From Clostridiales bacterium (lineage in GTDB: Bacteria > Bacillota > Clostridia > Oscillospirales > Oscillospiraceae), in NCBI GenBank assembly GCA_014799565.1, contig JAAVHT010000021.1, forward strand, positions 108,689-172,688: a stretch of DNA of 64,000 nucleotides, given 5' to 3'. This document shows, one piece after another, positions 25,256 to 33,630 of the stretch. The number at the start of each line of letters is the position of its first letter. Within the stretch, counting starts at the first letter, position 1. The notes below the pieces were generated by a model. The model was not told where the DNA came from. It ran no database searches and saw nothing but the letters and a program-made list of their open reading frames with translations. A program made the position numbers and the translations under genes.

Positions 25256-25912
25256 ATGAACAAGATCCTGATTGCAGAGGATGAACCCCCCATCGCCAAC
25301 CTGGTCAAAACCGCCCTGGACGGCCCGGACTACCGCTGTACCTGGGCCGCCGACGGCATCGCGGCCGCGGATCTGCTGGAGCGGGAGCCCTTTGACCTGG
25401 TGCTGCTGGACATCATGCTCCCCGGGGCGGACGGCTACGAGGTGCTGGAATACTGCCGGACACTGGACATACCTGTCATCTTCCTCACCGCCAAGGGGAC
25501 GGTGGAGGATCGGGTACGGGGTCTGCGGCTGGGCGCTGAGGACTACATCACCAAGCCCTTTGAGCTGATGGAGCTGCTGGCCCGGGTGGAAACGGTGCTG
25601 CGCCGGTGCGGCAAGACGGGGCGGGTGCTATCCCTGCCGCCGGACATCGAGATCGACACCGCCGCCCACACGGTGCGCCGGGGCGGCGCGGCCGTGGCGC
25701 TGACTGCCAAGGAGTACGACCTCCTGCTGCTGTTCGTCCAGAATAAAAATATCGCCCTATACCGGGACCGCATTTACGAAAAGGTATGGGGGGACGAGTA
25801 TCTGGGGGACAGCCGCACCGTGGATCTGCACATACAGCGGATGCGCAAGAAACTGGGGCTGGAAAAGCGGCTGGTGGCAGTATACAAAGTGGGCTACCGA
25901 TTAGAGGTGTGA
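25256..25912 (+). CDS. OmpR/PhoB-family response regulator (VanR-like)
   Basis: 218 residues from the ATG at 25256 (CGGAGGTG 5-6 bases upstream). Receiver domain 1-115 with the acidic pair ED at 8-9, phospho-acceptor Asp52 in DLVLLDIMLPGADG, Thr in IFLTAKG and Lys in DYITKPF. Winged-helix output domain 125-218: VALTAKEYDLLLLFVQNKNIALYRDRIYEKVWGDEYLGDSRTVDLHIQRMRKKLG. It overlaps its sensor kinase gene closely (1-base gap). The neighbourhood with a VanY-type carboxypeptidase suggests a cell-envelope regulon, as for VanR, but no VanHAX genes are present. Confidence 0.92.
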   Translation: MNKILIAEDEPPIANLVKTALDGPDYRCTWAADGIAAADLLEREPFDLVLLDIMLPGADGYEVLEYCRTLDIPVIFLTAKGTVEDRVRGLRLGAEDYITKPFELMELLARVETVLRRCGKTGRVLSLPPDIEIDTAAHTVRRGGAAVALTAKEYDLLLLFVQNKNIALYRDRIYEKVWGDEYLGDSRTVDLHIQRMRKKLGLEKRLVAVYKVGYRLEV

Positions 25913-25913
25913 C

Positions 25914-27323
25914 ATGAAACTGTTTTGGAAGCTTTTTTGCTCCATGGTGTCCGTCACCGTGCTGGCCTGCGCCCTAGTGGGGTTCTGGCTCATCGACGGG
26001 CAGTTCCGCGCCGCCCTCGACCAGGAGGTGGAGTCACTGTACGCGGAGAACGATATGCTCCGCTACGCCCTGTCCCGGGAAATGGAGGGGAAAACCCTCA
26101 CCGGCCCGGAGGAGCTCTCCCGATTGGCGGACGGCCTGTCCCTCACCACCGGGGGCCGGACAGTGGCCTTCCGGCTCAGCGGCGGGGACGGTACGGCCTT
26201 ATATGATAAGGGCGGGCTTTTCTTTCTGAAGGCCGGCCCGTTGATTTCCGGCCTGGGCCTGGACCGGCGGGGCTGGCGGCTGGAGCAGGGGGCGGGCCGC
26301 TCCCTCCTCCACGGGGCCAGCGCCATGACGCTGCTGGGCGAGACGGTGTATTTGGAAAACTGCCGGGACGTCACCGCCCTGTTTTTCCAGCGCTCCGCCC
26401 AGTACCGGAGCTTTTTCTACGTGATGCTGGCCCTCATCGCCGGGGTGGGGCTGCTGTCGCTGCTGGTATCCCACCTGATCCTGCGGCCGCTGGGACGGAT
26501 ATCCGCCGCCGCACGGCGTCTGGCGGACGGCGAACTGGGCCAGCGGGTGGCCGTGACCAGCGATGACGAGCTGGGCGCCCTCTCCGCCGACTTTAACGCC
26601 ATGGCCCAGCGGATCGAGGGGCAGATGGAGGCCCTCGCCGACGCCGCCCGGCGGGAAAAGGAGTTCACCGGCAGCTTTGCCCATGAGATCAAAACGCCCC
26701 TCACCTCCATCATCGGTTACGCGGAGCTGCTCCAGTCTCGCGATCATACGTCGGAACAGGTGCGGGAGAGCGCCGGGTATATCTTCCGGGAGGGGCGGCG
26801 GCTGGAGGCCCTGTCGGGCAAGCTGATGGAGCTGATCGTGCTGGATGAGCGGGACTTTCCCCTGCGCCCGGTGCCCATGGGCGCATTCCTGGAGCGGACG
26901 GGGAACGCCCTGCGTCCCGCCATGGAGCGGGCGGGCATTCGGCTGACACTGGACGCCGAGGCGGCCTCCGCCCTGATCGAGCCTGACCTGATGGAGACAG
27001 TATGCCTCAATCTGCTGGACAACGCCCGGAAGGCCACCCCCTCCGGCGGAAAAATTACCCTCACCGGGCGGGCCGAGGGGGGCGGCTATCTCATCCAGGT
27101 ATCGGACACCGGCAAGGGTATCCCGGCGGACGAGCTGGGCCGCATCACCGAGCCGTTTTACATGGTGGACAAGTCCCGCTCGCGGGCCCAGGGGGGCGCG
27201 GGGCTGGGGCTGGCGCTGTGCCAGCGGATCGTGAAACTCCACGGCGGGACACTGGAGTTTGAGAGCGTCTTGGGCCAAGGCACCACGGCGAAGATTCATC
27301 TGAAGGGAGGGACGGAGGCATGA
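25914..27323 (+). CDS. sensor histidine kinase (VanS-like)
   Basis: 469 residues. Membrane helices near residues 5-28 and 162-188 enclose an extracytoplasmic sensor domain of about 130 residues. A HAMP domain follows (RRLADGELGQRVAVTSDDELGALSADFNAMA). HisKA holds His257 in SFAHEIKTPLTSIIGY; HATPase_c has N box NLLDNARKATPSGG, G1 VSDTGKGIP and G2 GGAGLGLALCQRIV. Expected to phosphorylate the adjacent regulator in response to an envelope signal. The stop overlaps the start of the next gene (ATGA), so three genes form one translational unit. Confidence 0.92.
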   Translation: MKLFWKLFCSMVSVTVLACALVGFWLIDGQFRAALDQEVESLYAENDMLRYALSREMEGKTLTGPEELSRLADGLSLTTGGRTVAFRLSGGDGTALYDKGGLFFLKAGPLISGLGLDRRGWRLEQGAGRSLLHGASAMTLLGETVYLENCRDVTALFFQRSAQYRSFFYVMLALIAGVGLLSLLVSHLILRPLGRISAAARRLADGELGQRVAVTSDDELGALSADFNAMAQRIEGQMEALADAARREKEFTGSFAHEIKTPLTSIIGYAELLQSRDHTSEQVRESAGYIFREGRRLEALSGKLMELIVLDERDFPLRPVPMGAFLERTGNALRPAMERAGIRLTLDAEAASALIEPDLMETVCLNLLDNARKATPSGGKITLTGRAEGGGYLIQVSDTGKGIPADELGRITEPFYMVDKSRSRAQGGAGLGLALCQRIVKLHGGTLEFESVLGQGTTAKIHLKGGTEA

Positions 27324-28111
27324 AGCTGGTGAAAAAGTGGCTGTTCCCGGTTTTGACCTGCCTGATCGTGGCGGGGGCGGCGGTGCTACCCGCCCGCGTC
27401 TCCCAGGCCAGGGACGCCCGCCAGTTCGGGCAGATTCACACGGAGGAGCTGAAGGCGGACGCCCTGCCAGTCTATGCACCCCTCAGCCTGGCCGACCGCA
27501 TGGTGCTGTTCACCGACCGGTATTCCGCACAGCACCCCATCCTGTCCTCCGATGAGGGGGCCTACGCCGATACTCTCACAAAGCTGCAGCAGGCGCAGAT
27601 GGTTCAGGAACTGTTGACCGGGTCGGGCATTGTCCCCGAGTGGGTTTTTGAGGACTTTGACCCCTACGAACATCTCACTGTCTCGCGCCTTTTGCTCTGG
27701 GATCCGGCGGAGGGGGCGGCTGCCCAGGAACCCTCCGTTTTTTACCTCTTCCACTGGACGTATTACACAACGCCCCACAACAAGTCCCTGACGGTGAACG
27801 TAGACGGGGAGACCGGCCTGCCCATTGAAGTCATTGTTTTTGACACCAATATGTCCCAGTGGTTCCCCTATGGCTGGGACGAGCTCCATGACATGGCGAA
27901 CCGGTATTTTGAAATGATGGGCCTGGTTGACGGCCTGGACATCGAGCCCATGGAGCCGGCAGAGCCGGATTCCAAAAACTATCTCGCCCTCTATTATTCT
28001 GTCATCGGCACCAACCTGCACTACTCGGTATCACGCAATCCCACCTCCCTGGGCATTTCGCTGGAACTCAATCAGAACGAGACGGATTTCAGCGGCCTCT
28101 ATGACGGCTGA
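27320..28111 (+). CDS. membrane-anchored extracytoplasmic protein of unknown function, in two-component operon
   Basis: 263 residues. An uncleaved anchor or signal peptide spans residues 6-28 (WLFPVLTCLIVAGAAVLPARVSQA), and the rest is extracytoplasmic, Tyr/Asp-rich and without cysteines. No known family is recognised, but TVNVDGETGLPIEVIVFDTN resembles a PepSY-like beta unit. The gene starts inside the kinase stop codon, so stoichiometric co-translation is likely; such small proteins often tune the neighbouring sensor or are its readout. Function is inference only. Confidence 0.65.
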   Translation: MKLVKKWLFPVLTCLIVAGAAVLPARVSQARDARQFGQIHTEELKADALPVYAPLSLADRMVLFTDRYSAQHPILSSDEGAYADTLTKLQQAQMVQELLTGSGIVPEWVFEDFDPYEHLTVSRLLLWDPAEGAAAQEPSVFYLFHWTYYTTPHNKSLTVNVDGETGLPIEVIVFDTNMSQWFPYGWDELHDMANRYFEMMGLVDGLDIEPMEPAEPDSKNYLALYYSVIGTNLHYSVSRNPTSLGISLELNQNETDFSGLYDG

Positions 28112-28200
28112 AAAGATGGCACTTTGATGCAAAAACGCCCGAATTTCGACGGCGGCCCATGGTAAGCTGGGAATACAGCCGATACAAAGGAGTGTTCCCC

Positions 28201-28977
28201 ATGAAAACCAAGCGCCGCCGTGCCGTCCCTCTGCCCCTGCTGATCGTCCTGGCCCTGCTGCTGTTTGCCGCCGGGGTAGGGACGGGCTGGAACGGGGCGT
28301 CCGCCTATTATGAGGCCGCCGACTCCGTCCTGGCAGCCGCCGCGCCACCCCCGCTCCAGGCCCCCGTTTCCCCGTCGGACAAGCCCCTCCCCACGCCCAC
28401 TCCCACCCCATCCGGGGAAGACTGGGCGCTGAGGCTGGTCAACTTCGACCACCCCCTGCCGGAGGGCTTTGCCGTGCCCGATCTGACCCAGCTGCGCCGC
28501 GGCCACGCCATCGACAGCCGGGCCTATCCCGCCCTCCAGGCCATGATGGACGACGCCCGGGCCGTAGGGCTCCAGCCGCTGATCTGCTCCTCCCTGCGCA
28601 CCTGGGACGATCAGGAGCGGCTCTTTGAGGCCGAGGTGCAAAACTGGCTGGCCCGGGGTTACATACGGGAGGACGCCGAGGAACAGGCCGCCATGTGGGT
28701 GGCCCGCCCAGGCACCAGCGAGCATCAGACCGGGCTGGCGGTGGACATCGTGGATCTGTCCTACCAGGTTTTGGACGAGGGCCAGGAGAACACCCCCGTC
28801 CAGCAATGGCTCATGGCGCACTGTTGGGAGTACGGCTTCATCCTGCGCTATCCCACGGACAAGAGCGCCCTCACCGGCGTGAGCTATGAGCCCTGGCATT
28901 ACCGCTATGTGGGGGTGGATGCCGCCAAAGAAATCATGGCGGACGGGCTGTGCCTGGAGGAATATCTCTCGCGGTAA
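28201..28977 (+). CDS. VanY-type D,D-carboxypeptidase (LAS-family metallopeptidase)
   Basis: 258 residues from the ATG at 28201 (AAAGGAGTG upstream). An N-terminal anchor (residues 8-28) is followed by a Pro/Ala/Thr-rich linker to about residue 75. The peptidase domain has CSSLRTWDDQERLF, SEHQTGLAVDIVD (His and Asp zinc ligands near residues 178 and 185) and EPWHYRYVG (catalytic Glu and third zinc ligand His near residues 237-240). It removes the terminal D-Ala of peptidoglycan stems outside the cell. Next to VanRS-like genes, so envelope remodelling under their control is plausible; no VanH, VanA or VanX is nearby, so glycopeptide resistance is not implied. Confidence 0.88.
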   Translation: MKTKRRRAVPLPLLIVLALLLFAAGVGTGWNGASAYYEAADSVLAAAAPPPLQAPVSPSDKPLPTPTPTPSGEDWALRLVNFDHPLPEGFAVPDLTQLRRGHAIDSRAYPALQAMMDDARAVGLQPLICSSLRTWDDQERLFEAEVQNWLARGYIREDAEEQAAMWVARPGTSEHQTGLAVDIVDLSYQVLDEGQENTPVQQWLMAHCWEYGFILRYPTDKSALTGVSYEPWHYRYVGVDAAKEIMADGLCLEEYLSR

Positions 28978-29132
28978 GGGGCGGTTTATTGCGGCTCGTC
29001 CTCCCTCTCTTGTCTTTTCGGCGTGGGTCGTATTTCCAAATTGTTTGAGAATCGTTCATTGTGGCAGTTGGCTCGGTTTTGGCCTTACGCCGGGCCGTGT
29101 CCCCGGTCAACGTTTATCGAGCATACAGGCAA

Positions 29133-29186
29133 AGCCCGGAGGCTTGGCGGCACATGACTGCCGCTTCAAGCCTCCGGGCTCTTTTC
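29133..29186. terminator. long bidirectional terminator hairpin
   Basis: 14-bp outer stem (AGCCCGGAGGCTTG/CAAGCCTCCGGGCT) with a further inner GGCGG/CCGC pairing, flanked by A and T runs. It separates the convergent vanY-like and GH30 genes; the 150 bases before it hold nothing recognisable. Confidence 0.85.
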
Positions 29187-29207
29187 ATCTTCAATCCATC
29201 AATTCTA

Positions 29208-30545
29208 TCAGGCCAGATGCGCCGTGCTCTGTAAGGTCGCGATGCTGTGGGGGGCCAGCTCAAAGCTGTAGCCCTCCTGCCTGTCCGGGGTGACGGACAT
29301 GGGCAGTGCCCGGTCGGTCCGGTTGAGCACCACCACAACATAGCTGCCGTCGGGGTTTTCAAAGGCGGTGGCCTCCAGGTCTGTGTTCCAGCTGGACACG
29401 CCCAGCCGCACCGCCCCGGGGCGGATGAACCGGCTGAACTGGCCAATATAATAGTACTCTGTCTGGATGGCGAAATCGGAGCTGTCCTCGTTGAGCATCA
29501 CCGGGGCCTCGCAGAAATTCCCCACATGGTTGGGCCCGCCCTTGGCGTCCAGCAGCAGGTTCCAGTCGATACTGCCGGAGATGCCCGCGTTCAGGTTCCC
29601 GATGATGTCATGGGCGTACATCTCCGCCTTTTCCAGGGGCGTCATACCGTCGAACCGGCTGTACTCCACGCAGCCCTCGCTGAACCACAGCTCCTTGTCC
29701 GGCCAGCGGCTCTTTGTCAGCCGCACCGCGTCAAAGTGGTCGCCGCTGTACCAGTGGATGGCGAAGCCGCTCACTGCCTGTTCCGCCCCCGGGACGGCCA
29801 TGGTCCCCGCAGCGCGCCGGGGCAGCGAGTCCTTGTTGTGGTCCCAGGCCAGGATCTTCACGTCGCCGCAGCCGGCCTGTGCCAAAGCGGGAGCCAGATA
29901 TCCCGCGGCAAACTCGCCCTCCTCCTGGGCGGAATAGATGCAGGAGTCCCAGGTCTGAACGGCGGCGGGCTCGTTCTGGACGCTCATCAGCCGCACGTCG
30001 CAGTGGTTGGCGCGGTAGTGGGCGGCATATTTCGCCATGCACCCGGCCCAGCGCGCCCGGTACTCCGGCTTCAGGCTGCCGCCATGGTTCATGTCCCCGT
30101 TGGTCTTCATGAATGCCGGGGGGCTCCAGGGGCTGAGCAGCAGGCCGATGGGCGCCCCGGCCGTCTCCTGCGCGGCCAGGATCATGGGGATAATATCCCG
30201 GTCGTCCATGGAGGTGTCAAAGCCCTCGTCCTCCGGACCCGCCTGGCAGGCGTAGTTGCCCAGGGCGAAGTCGCAGCTGCCGATATGGGCGCGGCCCAGG
30301 GTGTAGCCCAGGCCGTCCGGGCCGAAATAGCAGTCCAGCAGCGCCTGCCTCCGATCCGGCCGGAGCTGCTGCCAGCAGTAAGCCGCCGCCTGGGTAAAGG
30401 CGCCGCCAAAGCCATGGAACTGCTGCCCCCGGACGTTGGCGTAAATGGACACCTGCTTCATGCGGTTCACCGGGCCGATGTCCAGCAATGTCTCCTGCCA
30501 GCGCTCGCCGGTCTGTAAATTTGTGGTGGTCAAAGTCGCTTTCAT
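29208..30545 (-). CDS. GH30-family glycoside hydrolase (glucosylceramidase/beta-glucanase type)
   Basis: 445 residues, no signal peptide, so intracellular. (beta/alpha)8 signatures: FHGFGGAFTQAAAY near residue 42, GRAHIGSCDFALGNYAC near 90, LLSPWSPPAFMKTNGDM near 140, the acid/base Glu192 in MSVQNEPAAVQTWDSCIY and the nucleophile Glu290 in LWFSEGCVEYS. The C-terminal 80 residues form the side beta-sandwich (RPGAVRLGVSSWNTDLEATAFENPDGSYVVVVLNRTDR). GH30 enzymes cleave beta-1,6- or other beta-glucosidic/xylosidic links. Third gene of a leftward operon behind two phosphorylases (10-base gap), so it probably trims branched beta-gluco-oligosaccharides in the cytoplasm. Confidence 0.88.
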   Translation of the reverse strand: MKATLTTTNLQTGERWQETLLDIGPVNRMKQVSIYANVRGQQFHGFGGAFTQAAAYCWQQLRPDRRQALLDCYFGPDGLGYTLGRAHIGSCDFALGNYACQAGPEDEGFDTSMDDRDIIPMILAAQETAGAPIGLLLSPWSPPAFMKTNGDMNHGGSLKPEYRARWAGCMAKYAAHYRANHCDVRLMSVQNEPAAVQTWDSCIYSAQEEGEFAAGYLAPALAQAGCGDVKILAWDHNKDSLPRRAAGTMAVPGAEQAVSGFAIHWYSGDHFDAVRLTKSRWPDKELWFSEGCVEYSRFDGMTPLEKAEMYAHDIIGNLNAGISGSIDWNLLLDAKGGPNHVGNFCEAPVMLNEDSSDFAIQTEYYYIGQFSRFIRPGAVRLGVSSWNTDLEATAFENPDGSYVVVVLNRTDRALPMSVTPDRQEGYSFELAPHSIATLQSTAHLA

Positions 30546-30555
30546 TGACGCCGCC

Positions 30556-33500
30556 TCATTTCATCATGATTTGAATTTCAGAAATCTTGCCCTCCCGCAC
30601 CATGCGGGCCTCCTGGCCGGGGAGATACAGACCGTCTACGGTGACGGTTTCCCCGTCGGCCTTGGTGAGGATCCAGCGGGTGGGGACGGTCTGGCCGGGG
30701 CACAGGGCGCTCGGCCCGGTTGCGTGATAGGTCACCGGGATATGCCCCAAGAATGTGGCCTGCGCTGTGCCGTCCGCCCCCATCAGGTAGTCAGGGATGC
30801 AGGGCAGGAAGTACAGCTCCAGTCCGTCCGCGCCCATGCGGAAGGGCTCGGGGCCGAAGAACATCAGCTGCCACATTTGCAGGAACTCCGCCGTGGAGCC
30901 GGACAGCCGCGCCACGAATCCCCGCCCCCACACCGAGGGATCCGGGTTGGCGGAGGAGGCCAGGAAGGACACGTTCTCCAGCGGGCTGCGCCCATACTGC
31001 GCCGGATCCAGGAAGGGGACGGCGGCGGCGCGGAAATCCTGGCAGAACTGGTCGTACAGCCCGCTTTTCAGCAGCTCCAGCAGGTATTTGTACTCCATGT
31101 GGAGCCAGATAGACTCGTTTTCCAGCCAGCCCGGAGTGAAGGCCAGGGCACGCCCCGCCTCGAAGCTGACCCCGGCAAGGCTCTCGTTTACTTTGTACAT
31201 CTTCAGCGCCTGGTCATACAGCCCGCTGTGCCGGATTTTTTCGCTCAGGGCCGCTTTTTCTTCCCGTGGCACATCCAGCTTCAGCCAGCGGGTGGGCCCC
31301 TCCAGGAATAGGGGCAGGGGATGGGGCGTCAGCCCGGTGGGCATGGGGCCGTCAGAGGTTTCCGTGATCCCGGTTGCCTCAAAGGTAAAGTAGGTGGGAC
31401 AGATGCCGCCGCCCAGCTCCACCGCGCGCTGGATGCCGTCCAGCACAGCCCGCTCCATTTCCCGCAGCATATCGGCCGCCTGGGCGCAGCGCAGCACCAG
31501 CCGTTTGCCCTCAAAGCCGTTTGTGGTCTGGACGCGGTAGGCCTCCTTGACCTGGTTCATCTTGTCCCATCGGGCAAACAGATCCTGCTCGCTTTGCAGG
31601 ATGTTGAAGATGTCCTGGAACAGCCCGCCGATCTCCTGATACACCGCGATCTCTCCTTCGCGCTGTTCCAGGGCCTTGATGGTGAATCGCAGCAGCCGCG
31701 CCAGCTCACAGCTCTCCGCCATGGAAGAGCCCAGCAGGCCGGGCAGGCCGTTGAGCGCGTCGTACCAGCCGGGCTTGCCGCCCTCCATCTCCACGCCCAT
31801 CCCGGCGGCGTCCAGGGTGGCGGTCTTGACGGCGCACAGCAGCAGCAGCTTTTCCATCAGTGTGCTGCGGGCCGCCTCTCCGTCGGCAGTGCAGACCCAT
31901 TTGCGCGTCACCCCGGCCTTGGCCTCCTCGTCCAGGGCGTGGTACTGCCGCAGGCCGCCCTCGGTCATGTGGTAGCGCTTCGCCCGGGGATTGACCAGCG
32001 CACTGCCTTCATACCAGCGATACCGGCACTCTTCGAACAGCAGCTCCTCCTGCCGTTCCGGGTAGACGGACAGGCAGCTCTCGATCAGATCCAGGTTATA
32101 CGTCCAGTGGTCGCACCAGTAGCCCTCCTTGAAGTCGGCGTTGGGCTCGCTGTCGGCGGCGCAGACGATGGCGGCGGTGAGGTGCTGGGCGTCCAGCCCC
32201 CAGTCCTCCAGCGCCATGGCCAGGGCTCCAGGGGTAAAGGTCTGGGACAGCAGCCGCAGCCCGTCCTCCTGCCGATCCGGGGGCAGCAGATCCAGCACCC
32301 CCTTCAAATTGGCCTGGGGGACGGTGTATGTACTGGCCTGAATCACCAACGGGTTATAGCCGTCCGTCTGGATCAGGTCAAAGAAGGTGTGGACGCTCTC
32401 CTCCCCTGCCTCCGGGGTGAATAGCACGTCGGATCGGCGGTTCTGGTTCACATCCCGGAAATTGCCGTTGCCCTGGGCGTAATACTCCCCACCCAGGGAG
32501 AAGTAGTTGTATTCCCGCTCCGGGTCGCCGTGCTTGCGGGAGTAGAGGTAGAAGGGTGCCTTTTTCTCCCCGTCCTCAAAGAATATGGGCGCGCCGCCCC
32601 GCAGGACGTTGTCCAGATAGGTCTGCTTGCAGTAGGCGTCGAACACCGGGTCGGCCGTATGGGTCTCGATGGGGGCGCACAGCTCATCCACCAGCCGCGC
32701 GGCCTCCTGCCGCTTGGCCTCAAACCACTCGCCGCCGTTCACCCGCTCCGCCAGCGCGGCCACCCGGCCCTTGTCCTCTGCCTGACCGTAAAGGGAGAAG
32801 ATCCGCACCGCCTCGCCGGGGGCGAGGGCGGCCCGCTTGGGCAGGAAGCAGCAGGGGAAGCGGTTCTCCGTCACCTGGGGCGTTTTGCACAGCGCGTCCA
32901 GCGGCGTACCCGCAAAGCCCTCCGCCTGTGCCAGGGAGGTGTCCGCGCCAAACACCAGCTCCGGCTGGACAATGGGGCGCAGGATTTCCCCAGTCTCGTC
33001 CCAGGCCAGACAGAAGTTGCAGCCCTCCACCGCCGTCACCTGGGCGGTGTCCGCCATGGAAGCCCGGGTGCGGAAGCAGGCGCGGCCTGTGTCCGCGTCC
33101 TCCACCCGCATCCATGCCTGGGCTAGGTTGGCCATGTTCTTCAGCGCGTCCTGCTCCACCCCGTAGGGCACCAGCTCCGGCATACCGTCCAGCAGCTCCA
33201 GGTCGATGGGCGCGGCTCCCGCGTTGCGCACCGTCAGCACCCGGGCCAGCGCCGCCGTCCGCTCTCCGGGAATTCCGAAATAGACCGCGCCAGCCTCCAA
33301 ATCCCCGTCCCGGCAGGTGATCTCCACCTCGCTCATGCCGATATGCATGGCGCAGTTTTTCGTGAACAGCTCACGGCAGCCGCCGTTTACCTTGCAGAAG
33401 GTGCGGAAGCCGGTACGGCTGACCTCCCGATAGGCGGTGCGGGCGGGGGAGAACTCCATGATGGCGTGGTCTTTGTCATTGACCCCGAAGGAACACACGC

Positions 33501-33630
33501 CCTGGCCCCGGTTGTTGTAATAGCACCACACCGGCACTCCCAGCGGCCCCGCGATGCCGGGGAGGAAGCTGGAAAAGGTCGGCTTGCTCTGGTAGTCCTC
33601 GATCACATAGCGGTTTTTTTCGTCAAACAT
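30556..33630 (-). CDS. large GH94/GH149/GH161-type beta-glycan phosphorylase
   Basis: 1024 residues without a signal peptide. The N-terminal beta-sandwich (NRYVIEDYQSKPTFSSFLPGIAGPLGVPVWCYYNNRGQGVCSFG) and the (alpha/alpha)6 barrel layout are those of clan GH-Q glycoside phosphorylases. The catalytic Asp is likely Asp624 in GGKPGWYDALNGLPG, matching the WNDGLN/WYDALNG motif; YWCDHWTYNLDLIES lies upstream and a C-terminal jelly-roll follows. Length and the WYDALNG form fit GH149/GH161 (beta-1,3-oligoglucan) better than the 800-residue cellobiose enzymes, but the subfamily is not decided. It would release a sugar 1-phosphate by phosphorolysis, saving ATP. The start lies 8 bases inside the end of the upstream gene. 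Confidence 0.75.
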   Translation of the reverse strand: MFDEKNRYVIEDYQSKPTFSSFLPGIAGPLGVPVWCYYNNRGQGVCSFGVNDKDHAIMEFSPARTAYREVSRTGFRTFCKVNGGCRELFTKNCAMHIGMSEVEITCRDGDLEAGAVYFGIPGERTAALARVLTVRNAGAAPIDLELLDGMPELVPYGVEQDALKNMANLAQAWMRVEDADTGRACFRTRASMADTAQVTAVEGCNFCLAWDETGEILRPIVQPELVFGADTSLAQAEGFAGTPLDALCKTPQVTENRFPCCFLPKRAALAPGEAVRIFSLYGQAEDKGRVAALAERVNGGEWFEAKRQEAARLVDELCAPIETHTADPVFDAYCKQTYLDNVLRGGAPIFFEDGEKKAPFYLYSRKHGDPEREYNYFSLGGEYYAQGNGNFRDVNQNRRSDVLFTPEAGEESVHTFFDLIQTDGYNPLVIQASTYTVPQANLKGVLDLLPPDRQEDGLRLLSQTFTPGALAMALEDWGLDAQHLTAAIVCAADSEPNADFKEGYWCDHWTYNLDLIESCLSVYPERQEELLFEECRYRWYEGSALVNPRAKRYHMTEGGLRQYHALDEEAKAGVTRKWVCTADGEAARSTLMEKLLLLCAVKTATLDAAGMGVEMEGGKPGWYDALNGLPGLLGSSMAESCELARLLRFTIKALEQREGEIAVYQEIGGLFQDIFNILQSEQDLFARWDKMNQVKEAYRVQTTNGFEGKRLVLRCAQAADMLREMERAVLDGIQRAVELGGGICPTYFTFEATGITETSDGPMPTGLTPHPLPLFLEGPTRWLKLDVPREEKAALSEKIRHSGLYDQALKMYKVNESLAGVSFEAGRALAFTPGWLENESIWLHMEYKYLLELLKSGLYDQFCQDFRAAAVPFLDPAQYGRSPLENVSFLASSANPDPSVWGRGFVARLSGSTAEFLQMWQLMFFGPEPFRMGADGLELYFLPCIPDYLMGADGTAQATFLGHIPVTYHATGPSALCPGQTVPTRWILTKADGETVTVDGLYLPGQEARMVREGKISEIQIMMK

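Noticed and set aside
28201..28977. VanY as evidence of vancomycin resistance
   Set aside because: No VanH, VanA/B ligase or VanX in the region; VanY-type enzymes are common in sensitive bacteria.
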